Below are positions 1 to 11,699 of a DNA stretch of 64,000 nucleotides, piece after piece. This stretch comes from Cucumis sativus (taxonomy: Eukaryota > Streptophyta > Magnoliopsida > Cucurbitales > Cucurbitaceae), in NCBI RefSeq assembly GCF_000004075.3, contig NC_026657.2, forward strand, positions 32,086,408 through 32,150,407, given 5' to 3'. Position numbers and translations under genes: made by a program. The notes beneath the pieces were generated by a model. It made no database searches. It had not been told where the DNA came from and worked only from the letters and a program-made list of their open reading frames with translations. How positions within the stretch are numbered: position 1 is the first letter of the stretch; each line of letters opens with the position of its first letter.

Positions 1-23
1 TTTTTTGTTTATTCATTAATTAG

Positions 24-1357
24 GGCATGTTTTTGGGTGGAGGAGCCGCCATTTTAGGAGGACCTGACCAAGGACTTCCCTCCGGCTTCCATAACCTCAG
101 CTCCGGTAATAATATCCTCACCTCTCTCACCCTTAACAATTCAATTTATCATAACTTATCAGCTTAATTTGTTTTAGTCATAGATATTGAACAAGCTTAC
201 ATTAGTAATCACACTTCTCGTTATTTGTATTAGTTTTCAGGTTCACAAATGAGTTGCAATATTGACGATACGGATAAAAGAATTATTTACGCTATTTTAG
301 TTTTTCCATATATATTTTTCATTATAAAAACAACTAGGATTTTATACAACATTTTTTTTCCAATTACAATATTTTACCGTACAAATAATAATAACAATAA
401 AATATATAACATTTCCAAATATTTATTTTTCTTCCCAAAAATACGAAATAGAAAAAAATATATATATATAACAAGCAAGCATAACTTAATGATATTAACA
501 TGACAAAGAATGAAATGTTTAAAATATATTAACCTATTAGTTTAAGCTTTAGAATTTATGAATTATGTATTTGTTAAACATTGTAGATGCTGCGGTGTTT
601 GACATTGAGTACGGGAGGTGGCAAGAGGAACACCACCGGTTGATGTGCGAGCTACGAGCAGCGGTGCAAGAGCACCTACCGGAGAACGAGCTGCGATTGT
701 ACGTGGACAGCTGCCTAGCCCATTACGACGAGGTCTTGAACTTGAAGATGATGGTGGCTAAATCGGACATATTTCACCTTGTGTCCGGCATGTGGAAGAC
801 TCCGGCGGAGAGATGCTTCATGTGGATGGGCGATTTTAGACCCTCTGAGCTCATTAAGGTAACCCTTCAATATCATTGTCTTTTTTTCTCTCTCTCTCTT
901 TCTTCAACCTTTTCATATAAACCAAAAACAAAGAAGGAAATATAAAATATATATATATATATATATAACCTTCATCTTCATACACTCAATAGATAAATAA
1001 ATAAATAAATAATAAATACTAAGATGTTGACAAACCGACCTTTACTTGAATTTGAATTTTGTTTCCTTTGATCTTGAAATTAAGAAAGTTGATAGTACAA
1101 ATCAGTTTAAGTATGATTTTTTAACAAAGATTACTTTAAATTTTATTTTGTTCAAATTGCCTCTATAAATATGTCGTCAATGTTAAATTTTATAATTTGG
1201 AAGAAGATTAATAAGAATTTTAGGAGGATTATTTTGAGGTTTAGCTTTAATGTCCAAATAGTTTTTTTAGCACGTGCTTTTAAAAGATTATGAGTTATTT
1301 TGAAATTTCTCAAATCATTTTCGTAATCTTTAAAAAAAAATTTAGAAATTACTTTTG

Positions 1358-1394
<37 letters not shown>

Positions 1395-4300
1395 CAATTT
1401 TAGAGTAAATTCTATGAATCTTTCACTTTAACGTGTTTTCAGAATTCTTGGAAGTTTTTTTTTTTTCTTTTTTTGTGATTATGTAGGCAAAGTCAAATAT
1501 CATCACTATTTTGAATTTGAAAAATTGTAATTGTTGTGTGTTAAGATTATCATTATTAATATTATAATTCAACGCATTGACAATTGAGTGTGTATATATA
1601 TATATAATAATAACTCATCAAAATATATAACTTATTTTCACATGAAGAATATAATCATTCAAAAGTACACCCACCTAATTAAACAAAAGATAGTAAAAAC
1701 CTATGAGCTAATAAGAAGAATTAGAAATAATGGCCAAACCAAATGTGTGCACCTTATAGTTACTAATTTATATAGATATCATAAACTAAAGGCTTTCATA
1801 ACCCAATATATATATATATAAGAAAATTATATTATAGTCTGTCACAATGTTAAAAGCATGGAAATGGAATAATAATTTTGCATGAGTAAAAAAGAAGAGA
1901 TTATGGATAAAGATTGGAAGAAGAGAGATGATGAAGAGGGGGTGGGAAGAAAGACATAAATTTAATTAAATGTTGTTATAAGAAAAAGGTAATATCATGG
2001 GATGGGATGCAACAACCTAAGGTGTTTGGTTGCTGAGAAAATATCCAAAGTGTGAAGTAATATTAAATGACGAAAGTGTATTGAAATTTTCCACAATATG
2101 TATCGATTAGGTATAACATTCTAGAAAGGTAATACCTCTTTACTACAATTTAATTTCTTTTCTTTCTTTCTTTCTTTCTTTTTTTCTTTATGAAAGAATA
2201 AATCAATTTAAATATATATAGATATATATATTTCTCTCTAAACCTAATTTTCTTTTTTCTTATTTTTATTTTATTTTTTGGGTGTCATATACTTTGAGAA
2301 AAAAATATCATTTCAAACATTGTCTTATAAAATATAGCTTTCCTAAAACAATAAAAACAAATATAGGAGGAAGGAATATTATATTCCCCTCCTTTCTTTT
2401 CAATGTATATAACGATGGATATAGAAATAGTAGTTGCATATAATAATATTGTAGCCTCTTGTTTAGGTGTGTTTTATTAAAAATAAAATGTTTTTTTCTT
2501 CTAAAACTTAATTTTTAAAATTTATTAGTTAGAAACTTAAAACTAAAATGTGAGAAGGAGGGTCGTAAACTCAAAAATCAAACCACATTTTATTATCTTC
2601 GAAGAAAAGAAAATATATTTTCTAACCATGATTATATGAACTTATTTTGTTTTATTATAGTCGAGTCGTGTGTCAATATTATATTAAAAAAAAATTGATT
2701 TTTGTCAATAATTTTAATAATATATTAATCTAAATTGTCTATATTGAAAACTATGTACACCTAATCTAACACAAAATATAATTGTTATATACTTTATGTT
2801 GGACATAGATAATAATGGGTCAAATAGAGCCATTAACAGAGCATCAAATATTAAACATTTGTGCACTGCAACAATCAACACAAGAAAGTGAAGAAGCATT
2901 GTCTCAAGGACTTGAAGCCCTAAATCAATCGTTATCAGACACTATCACCTCTGATTCATTGAGCAGCCCTCCAAATATGGCTAACTATATGGGCCAAATG
3001 ACTTTAGCCATCAATAAGCTCTCTACTCTTGAAGGCTTTGTAAGACAGGTACCCCTTAGCTCTCTCTCTCTCATACTATATTAAATAATTTTTTTTAAAA
3101 AAGATACCAAGCTTTCGAACTCGTTTCATACCTTTTTCATCGATTAATGATATCCTTTTTTGTTTTGGGGCATGATGAGAATGCTAAAGAAGATTTAACC
3201 TAATTGAGATGTCTTGATTTACCTCTTATCCCTCTTGCCTTGTGAATATATTTAAAAAGTAATATATATTGAGTTTTTTAAATCGGGATTTTAAATTATC
3301 GTGTGTGTGTGGTGACATAAACTTTTAGGAGTCATTCCAAATGAAAGATTGGGGTATTTTGAGTGAGAGAAACCTACTCCTTCTTTAACCTAAAAGCAAT
3401 GTCTCATTGTATGCCCCATGTGGTTGGTTGGTTACAAGGAATCTAGGAATATGTCTTCCTACCTCTTTGTTTCAACAATTTATATGAAAGCTATTCTTCT
3501 TTTATATCATTATATTCTTTTTTTATCTTTCAAAATCCAACCCCACCCGTCCTTAAACATTGAGGGACATATTGTTGTAACTTTAAATTTTGAATTCACT
3601 TAGAAACAACGAAACAGTACACCACTCTTAGGTATATGTAACTTTAAATTTTGAATTCACTTAGAAACAACGAAACAGTACACCACTCTTAGGTTCAAAT
3701 GAAACTCACAAAATAAGATATCAAGCCAACGAAATCAATCCACATAGATGTTTTCTTTATTCTACCTTTTTTAATAAGTGATATAAGTGGAAATTGGGAT
3801 CAAGAGATGTCCACACGAACATTTCAACTAAGTTGACAAAATCGAACACTTATACACCGACCTTCAAACCCTACACGAATGAAAATATTTACTCAACCGA
3901 ACAAAAAATTTGAACCCAATCAATGTACATAAAGATCGGGAGTAAGTCAAAATTTCTTAAAAGAAAATATAAAATACATGAATGAAATAATGTTGAATAA
4001 TCTCAAAACACATGCATGTATTCAAATTTTAGTGGTGAATTTCAAGGATGAGTTTTTGGTCACTCAAGAGATTGGTGTTTTTTGGTCCATTTTCCCATGA
4101 AGACAAAGCTCCTGAGATTGTAACCGCTTGACCAACAATTATAACTTAGAATTTCTCTCTTTTGGATTGAGATTTGAGTCACAATAATATATATTTAAAT
4201 TAGCTCACAATTTCTAAATTCAAACTTTTAAGATACAATAAAAGTTTCAATATCTTCACACTAATTAAAATTTATCCCAAAGTTTTTGGCAATTTTTTGT

Positions 4301-5338
4301 ATGATTTAATCTTAATAATAAGATTTTGGTGGATTCAATTATATATATATATATATATATTTCTGTCATTTTATTACTATTTGAGTTAGTTTTGTCTATG
4401 AGCTTTTAGGAATTTTATTTGTCTTACAATTCATCGGGGGTTTTTTTAAACATGAACATAATTACTGTTTGAAAAGTAATTAAGAAACCTTTATCATTTT
4501 GTTTATTGAAAATAAAACTTTTTATTTGTGTCTAGGTTCTTTTTCTACTAATTCTATTTGGTACAATATATCTTCTTAGTTTTGAGTTTTGCATTTGGTT
4601 TAGAATTTTGAGAGTATATGATTTTACCATTAAAATTTGAGTTTTGTTTTAATTTGATAATTTAGATTTATCTTTTTAATTTTGAATAAATATTTACTTA
4701 AAATTTAGTCTTGATGTTTGTTAACTAATTTAAAATAATTGTAAAGTGAAATTTAAGATTAATTTTAATAGTGATGTAAAAAAATAATAATTATAAAATT
4801 CTTGTCTTCTTTTACATCAAATCAACTCTATTGTGAGTTTTCTAATCAAAATAGAAAACTGTTTAACTAAAAATTAAGAGAAGTTGCTTCAACTAGGTAC
4901 CTAATATGTATATGTGTGTGTTATCTAACCTATCAACTGATCTAATAATGGATGTATAGGGTCTAAATATTAAACTATATGTTCAAAATCTATCTAATCA
5001 ACCAAAAATTTAAATAATTTACATACACATGTATTTTATTGAAATGTCTAAAATCTACTATCCTCTGCATTTGGCATGACTTTCATCATATTAAGACATT
5101 GATTATAATGAAGCATATCATGAATTTATATGTGGATTAAAGTAAGAATTGAATGTGTGAGTTTTTTTTCTTTTTGTGGATGGAATAGGCAGACAACTTG
5201 AGACACCAAACGGTTCACCGACTGCAACAAATGTTGACAACTCGACAAGCAGCAAGATGTTTGTTAGCCATTGCTGAATATTTCCATAGGCTTCGAGCTT
5301 TGAGTTCCTTGTGGTTGGCTCGTCCAAGGCAAGATTAA
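24..5338 (+). CDS. TGA-class bZIP transcription factor, TGA9/TGA10-like (5' part outside the window)
   Basis: Four exons can be joined in phase: 24-105, 587-858, 2809-3048 and 5189-5338 (stop TAA), giving the last 247 residues. All introns are GT-AG. The product is the C-terminal DOG1/TGA domain of a clade III TGA factor: a Gly-rich linker (FLGGGAAILGG), the block FDIEYGRWQEEHHRLMCELR, then LPENELRLYVDSCLAHYDE, a Gln-rich helix (LQQSTQE..EEALSQGLEALNQSL) and the ending SSLWLARPRQD. The basic region and leucine zipper must lie to the left, so DNA binding cannot be checked here. Family members bind TGACG (as-1) elements; TGA9/TGA10 act in anther development with floral glutaredoxins (family knowledge). 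The TGA9/10 rather than TGA2/5/6 assignment rests on the Gly-rich linker and the LARPRQD ending. Introns 2 and 3 are about 2 kb each and hold only AT-rich DNA and simple repeats. Confidence 0.9.
947..967. repeat. (AT)n microsatellite in TGA intron 2
   Basis: Perfect AT dinucleotide run shortly after the intron 2 donor. Likely length-polymorphic; no function implied. Confidence 0.9.
1364..1392. repeat. poly(A) tract in TGA intron 2
   Basis: Run of 29 A on the + strand. It may be a retroposon tail relic, but I see no retroposon body or target-site duplication beside it. Confidence 0.85.
3576..3694. repeat. Two-copy tandem duplication, 61-bp period, in TGA intron 3
   Basis: A 58-bp block starting TGTAACTTTAAATTTTGAAT (3576-3633) recurs without visible mismatch at 3637-3694, with a 3-bp spacer. 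The identity suggests a recent local duplication. Confidence 0.9.
4339..4362. repeat. (AT)n microsatellite in TGA intron 3
   Basis: Simple AT dinucleotide run. Confidence 0.85.
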
Positions 5339-7974
5339 TAATCCCAACTCTTCTCTAAACCATATTATATAATTAATATATATCTTACCAAATTTACGAC
5401 CCTCATTATAATTTAACTCCCCACAATATAATCTCTTTAACTTCTCTTCTCCTTTCTCTAAAAATATAACTATATACAAACAACAATAATATATAGAACA
5501 AATTAAATATTTCTTCGTCTTCATCAACAACCCTCATCTCCTTAATTTGATCTCTAGAATTATTGTCATTTTCATGAAGCGTTCTCTCTCTTTAGCATAT
5601 ACCTCTTCTCTTAACGTCGAGGTTTAAATTCTGATACTTCTCCACAGGTTGCAGTGAACAAAAAAAGACAGTTAGAAGTATAAAATAAATAGATAGACAC
5701 AAGAAAATTAGTTTTGTTTATCTTTTTGAATTCATCTAGCATCTAGTGGAGGATTTGAATCTATCCCATTTTATAGTTGAAAGGTATATGTATTTAACTG
5801 TTTGAGTTATGCTGTTGACATAAAATAATATTTTGAATTAAGAATCTGATCTCTCAAACACTCTTAGAATGAATATAATTGCCAATGTGTACTTGTTATT
5901 AATTTATGTTTGGGAATTGTGTTTTTAATTAAGTTCATGATTTCATTTCTTTAATTATTCTTTCAATTTTTTTATTTTTGCTTTTGTTTCCAAAAAAACC
6001 TTTTTTAGAGAAGACTATATTAATGCTATTATTCAAAATTTTAACTACATTTCGGATCTTTTAAGTTGGAAAATTACAAATTTACCCACTAAATTTATTT
6101 TATGTGTTAGCTACCGTTGATTCATGGCTAAGTCCAATAAATATATATATTTATACTATTCATATGATATTAAATTTACTTACTCGAAATTAGATTAAAT
6201 TAATAGATGAATTGATAATTTAATCATTAGTTGACAAAAGTGCTATATGAGACGATGGGACATGACAAAGAAGAGTAATGAGTTGCAAATTAAGAAAGAG
6301 TGGACACAAAATTATAAACTAATAGAAAATATTCGGGGGACATAAAATAGTTTAAATAATAATAACAACAATAATATTATGTTATGTTATGTCATCTTAA
6401 CATTATTAGTATTATAAAGTTTTAATTTAAAAAAGTATTGGTTGCCTAGCCGAAAAATAATACCTATGATTCTACCAAATTTAATTTGAAGGGAAATTGT
6501 GAGAAAATTGATTATCAAAATTTAAAATGAAAAGCAGTAGGATTTATCATTATATACACTAATAATTGTTCTCTTCAAAAAATAATATATCAAAATGAAA
6601 ATTAATTAATTACAGCAATTCAACGAATTAAAAGTGCATAAGTTTATCGATTAACATTTAGTTAATTACATGTTATCAGTTTACATCTCTAAAATGTTTC
6701 AAATAAGTGAAGTCTCCTTATAATATAGTTTAAGATATTTTTTTTATACATAATTTAATTTCGTATTATATCTAAAATTTTTTAAATTTGGTGGTCGTAT
6801 TTACGATAAGATATAACCTTTTTACTCTTCTAAAATTTTGTCTATGTATTAGTAAAAACAATTAAATTGATTTAAAAAAAATTATACAAATTGAGAGATG
6901 ATTATGCAATTTTCTTTGATTATATTTAATGGAGTAGTTGTTGTTGTTGTTTAAATAAACTAACGAACACTTGTCTTGAAGATATTAAATTCAAGAGTCA
7001 AATGGGAGCAGATATTATTTTATTGAAGAGATTATTGGTAATTGATGTTTGATTTGAAAATTAATTAGAAATGAGAAGGACCACCCAAGAGGATTATTGG
7101 GTTTAATTAATTCTTCATGTTTGGTGGGATTATACATAATAATGTCTCTCAATTACAAGCAAATATTCATAAATTAATCATAATATTTATATATAGGAAG
7201 AAAATTAGAATTTGACAAATATATTTTATGGAGATATATCATCGGATAGGACAATTGTTATTTTCTTTAATTTCTACTAAATATATATAGAGAGATAGCA
7301 TTGCTAATAATTTGGATGTTGAATTGATTGGCTAAGGAATTGAAGAGATCTTTTTTATATGAAGAATTTTAAGTTCAATGAGAGAAATCTTTGGTGAAGG
7401 CTAATTGTTATCACCTTTGTCTTGAGAGTAATATATAATCTAATGGATCCAATTCGTCTAATTCGAAAAGGTTGAATTAGTCTATCATTGTGATTAAAAT
7501 AGAAAATCTAATTATATAGAAACAAATTCACATCAAAGCAAACAAAAAGGAAAATGGTAGATTAGTGATGCATTTTGAGCTTAATCAGCTCTTTATAGAT
7601 CGTTATGATCATTAAAAAAAGTAATTGAAAATTAATCAGCTCTTTTTAGAATGTGTTTTCAAAGAAAATAGACTTAATTTCCCTAAACCAAAAATAAAAA
7701 TTGAAATAGTTATTCAGGAAAGTGAATAAAAAATGGGACTTGTATAAGCAATATCACCACTGTTGTATAAATCACTATGGAAGTTACATACTTTGCTCCT
7801 AAATGGAGTTGTCTAATGGCAAAGTAGAACATACCAAATTAGTTTTACAACTTGAATCATACAAATGGTGAAGAATGAGAAGAATTATCCACAGAAAAAT
7901 AAAATAAGGGGGTGAAGAAAGAAAAAAATAAACAAATGAGTTCCTCCTTTACATGTTTGGTGAAAAGCTTATGG
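5339..7974. other. Intergenic, tail to tail (TGA 3' flank / hydrolase 3' flank)
   Basis: AT-rich DNA with no ORF of coding character and no repeat I can classify. It must hold the 3' UTRs of the two convergent genes. A 14-bp motif, TTAATCAGCTCTTT, occurs twice near 7581 and 7634. Nothing else is evident. Confidence 0.6.
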
Positions 7975-10900
7975 TCATAGTGGCGACTCTCTCCATTCGA
8001 GTCTGTCGAGGCCATCAACAATTGCTCGGCGAAACTCATCATTGTGTAGAATGAAGGAAGATACATGTCCACCCGTCACCCATCTTACTTCTGAACCAGG
8101 CCAAGCTTTCTGGAGCTCGAGCACGGAGTGTTTCGGGATGTAGCCATCGTCCTGAAACCCAAAAGGAATTGACTAAGCTTCAATGAGAACAACAACATAG
8201 CAACAAACATACCATCTTGAAAAGCAACATTATGGCATGCTTCAGAATACATCTCCCAGAGCTACATCACAACTAATTTAAGACATTGGCTGTCTTCAAC
8301 TTTTCATTCATCATCAGAAGAATAACAGAACAAAAGGCAGACCTCAAAAGCTTTCAAAAGAGAGTGCTCCAATTATTGTCCATCAATGAGAAACAAAATT
8401 TATGAGAAGCATTAGCCTACATGAACTTGTTGAAATGCACTAAACATAAGACCCCATTCCAAATCCAGTCTACACATGTAACACCCTGTTATTCCTCCCT
8501 ACCCAAATGCACTATAAGAAAGGCAAAACCGCAACCTTTCATAATCCCGAGTGCTCTAGGATTATTCCCCAGGAAACCAAAGGAGACCTCACAACCCATC
8601 AACTAAGGCCATCTACAAAGCTTAAAAGGATTGCGGATAAGACCGACCATGACATCCTGCTCCTAAAGTCAGCTCAAAGAAGCCATAAAAATCCTATAAA
8701 TTAAAGAGATTAAATTGGCCAGATAAGTAGAATATTCCTACATGAATCTTAAGAATTGAAGGTCAATGTTGTTCTCAGAAAGAAATGTTTTGAAAAAGAA
8801 TTAGAAGAGGAAGACAATGAAGTGTGTGATACTCTTGACCTTCCCTCACAAGGCTCCTACCCTAAAAAATCATCCTATAGCTTCAATCAAAGAGCTCCAC
8901 CGAGAAGACAAAACCTGGCTTTCCAGATGGACATCTATCCACCAACTAAAACAAGGATTCAAGAAAATAATGTCCCATTGAAAGAGGTTATAACTCATTG
9001 AAAATCCAGCACTAGCATAAGGTTATAAAATCACTTGTAACAGAATAATACCATAAATTGCAGGAGATCTTTGTAACAACTAGTAGCATTTACCAAATAA
9101 TACAGAAAATTGAAAGAACTTCGAACAGTTATAACTTAGGATTATGAACTAGGCTGGAGTAACCTGAGCTAATATATATGTAATGGTAGGACTTCATACC
9201 GGTGCATGATACTAGAAACAGATGTAACTGAACACTAGATAATTTTATTTATTATTTAAAACAGATAATGAACGAGAGCAGAATCGTGAACTTACAGTGG
9301 CAGCAACAAGAATTACAGCATTGGGATTTTTTGGGATTGGAAAGCGTGTAACATCTGTGAGAGACAGTACATTCCGCATCCGTTCCCTAACCTCCTCGAG
9401 AGTCATGGCAGACTGCTGCAAGCCAAGGTCATTTCGTAATGCTTCCCAAGCAGTTCCATGCTTTAAAATTCCCTCACAGAATGCCACAACAGCAGAATGT
9501 GGAGAAAGGAAAGGAAGCGTTGCAATTGGTGTAGGGTGTAGAGATCCAACCATCGCAGCATGTACTCCTCCTAAAATTCATAAATGGGTCTAACTTAGAA
9601 ACTTAATATGATCTCTGTTGAGGGTGAGGGAGGAGTAAACGATGCTTAACGACTTCGTTTGTTACTAAAATGACTGCTTATAAGTTTTATGAAATCATGT
9701 GTCAGATTAAAACTTTAAGTAGGCTATCAAACAAATTTGATCCTAAAGTAAGAACTTAGATCCTAAACTTTAGTAGGTAATCATTCTGTCCATGTGGCTT
9801 AAAAGTTTGTATTGATTTAGTCCTTGAAATTTAGTATGAAACAATTTAGCCTATATAGTTTAAGCATGCAACAATTTTGTCCTTACCAATCTAGTTATAT
9901 TATAATACGGTTTCTTGTAGGTTCAAATAATTACCAATGAACTAAACGTTTTTTTTTTTAATTATAGGTATAAAATCATTACATACTAAAGTGGAGAACT
10001 AAATTGATACTTATTAAATTACAAGACCAAACTTCCTTTTCTACTACTAATGATGCAAATAGTTTAAATATTGCAAAATAAATGTGTATTGTTCACTTAG
10101 ATGTTCAGGAAGAGTTAAACAACTGAAGGTTAGAACAAGTAGCTTCATAATCACAAGGTATCTAGAATGAGGCATACCCATGCTAAGCCCACAAACGCCC
10201 ATCTTTCCAAACCCTGCCTCAGAGTCTAACCAATGTAAAAGACTACGAGCCTCTTCAATGGTTGCTCTTCCCAACAAAAGCAAGTCACTAACACACAAGA
10301 GTTTGGCACCATGTTGCAGGATGGGTCGTCTCTGACCATAGAAAGGACTGTAGTCGAATATTTCATATAAAATTAATGACTTACAAGTCTTGCATAACAC
10401 CAATAGAGACTTCAGTTACATTTAACAGGGCAGATTAAAGCATACCTCTCGAGCACCATGGTTGCAATGTTATCCTTCAATAACGGCCCACCAAGACGTA
10501 ATCTTCTTTCAAATGAATGGTCTCCAGTCCCTAAAAAACAATGTGCAGAGTTATCATCTGACCTTCACAATGAACCATACCAAATTTTGAAGTGCCCCAA
10601 ACACAGAGTAAAGAAAGGTGTCTATAAAAAGGAGACCCATGTTCTAGGAATAACAAACATTAGCAGTAAATAATACAACAATTCGCAATGTAAGATTAAA
10701 TTTTTGTGGGGATACCTGCCAAATGAACCACACAAGACATCTTGTGGGTTGGCACAGATTTAGGCATGAGAAATGCAACCCTTGCATTATGACTCTCAGG
10801 AGGCAAAGCAGCAAGCAGTTGCTCATCACAAGGGGTCCTAAAAAACCCTTCTCTCAAACGAGCAGTTTCATTCTCCCAAACCGTTCTCCAAATGGGTTTG

Positions 10901-11091
10901 ATCAAACTAGGAGGCCAAGCCTGTGCTGCCACATCTGGGAACAACTGTTTAATCATCTTCTCAAGCAAATCAAGCTTCGAACCACCCCATCCCCTCGAAA
11001 AAAACGGTGGACTGAGTTTGGTTCTGTGCATAAATGCACCATAAACATGGTCCAACACATAATGAAGCATTCCAAGATTAACCGTAACCAT
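7975..11091 (-). CDS. ABHD18-type alpha/beta hydrolase (DUF2048 family)
   Basis: Five exons join in phase on the minus strand: 11091-10716, 10530-10446, 10347-10178, 9570-9296 and 8151-7975, giving 360 residues. The chosen ATG starts MVTVNLGMLHYVLDHVYGAF, the conserved plant N-terminus; the frame is open a little further upstream but only with a TTG. The nucleophile elbow is GLSMGG (Ser about 209), and the last exon has DDGYIP and then GGHVSS (His about 331), fitting a Ser-Asp-His triad. Length matches the Arabidopsis homologue (At3g12150 from memory). Biochemical function is poorly known; animal ABHD18 is a mitochondrial lipid-related hydrolase. A 5' UTR intron is likely: the minus strand has a good donor (G|GTAAGT) ending a non-coding exon at 11384. 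The last intron (8152-9295) is unusually long. Confidence 0.9.
9690..10045. repeat. Degenerate dispersed-repeat-like sequence in hydrolase intron 4
   Basis: The text repeats motifs such as 'tagtccttgaaatttagtatgaaa' variants ('gatcctaaactttagtagg', 'tttagcctatatagttt'), typical of anonymous dispersed plant repeats. It has no coding capacity, and I cannot name the family from sequence alone. Confidence 0.35.
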
Positions 11092-11383
11092 TTTTAGAAA
11101 ACCCCACAAAATTAATTATTAACAAACCACAAATACCCAGAAAGCTATGTTGTCTCAATTCAGTAATCAATCAATAAAAACCCATGTCCAGTATACCCAA
11201 TTCGTACCAGAAATTCGAAAGCTGAAAAAGCTCAATCGGATAAGTTACGCAAGATCCGTCAACACAATTCAAAGAAGAATATCAAAAGATTCCCTCATGA
11301 TCATGATTTTGGGTAACAAAAAAAAAACGCCCCACGATTAGATCTGGAGGTCTGATCTTCGGATAAGAATGGAATGAACTTAC

Positions 11384-11640
11384 CAGCTCATCTCGTAAAA
11401 GAAAGAGAAGAAGCAGGAGAATGGGGGCGTGATTTTATAGAGCAACAGCCATAGATTGAAGCAGAAAAGGGCGGAAGCATCGAAGGGAAGTAAAGATAGG
11501 ATTAGAAAACAAAACAGTGGGCGATTGATCAAAAAGCAAAGAGGAATTGGGAATTGGGAATTGGAAATTGGGACCCTGATAGTGTTATTTCCTTTATCCA
11601 AATATTCGAACTTTATTTACCTATCGCCGCTTCCCCGGTT
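11384..11640 (-). promoter_or_regulatory. Probable 5' UTR exon and promoter of the ABHD18-type gene
   Basis: On the minus strand the sequence reads into a consensus donor G|GTAAGTTCATTCC at 11384/11383, upstream of the ATG exon. This fits a non-coding first exon with an intron of roughly 250-290 bp; its acceptor near 11150 is not certain. A TATATAT stretch at about 11682-11690 could be the TATA box. RNA evidence would be needed to fix the start. Confidence 0.45.
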
Positions 11641-11699
11641 TTCTTGCCTATCACTTCAATTTTTAGAAAATCTACTCAAACATATATATCCACATCAAG

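Noticed and set aside
249-503. 84-codon open frame on + strand
   Set aside because: Low-complexity Asn/Ile/Tyr/Lys-rich translation of AT-rich DNA lying inside TGA intron 1.
8421-9001. Overlapping + strand open frames
   Set aside because: They lie in the hydrolase's last intron, antisense to the gene, with no recognisable family or conserved start; kept only as a low-interest finding.
11092-11109. N-terminal extension of the hydrolase (MWGFLK...)
   Set aside because: It would start at TTG; the ATG at 11091 gives the conserved family N-terminus.
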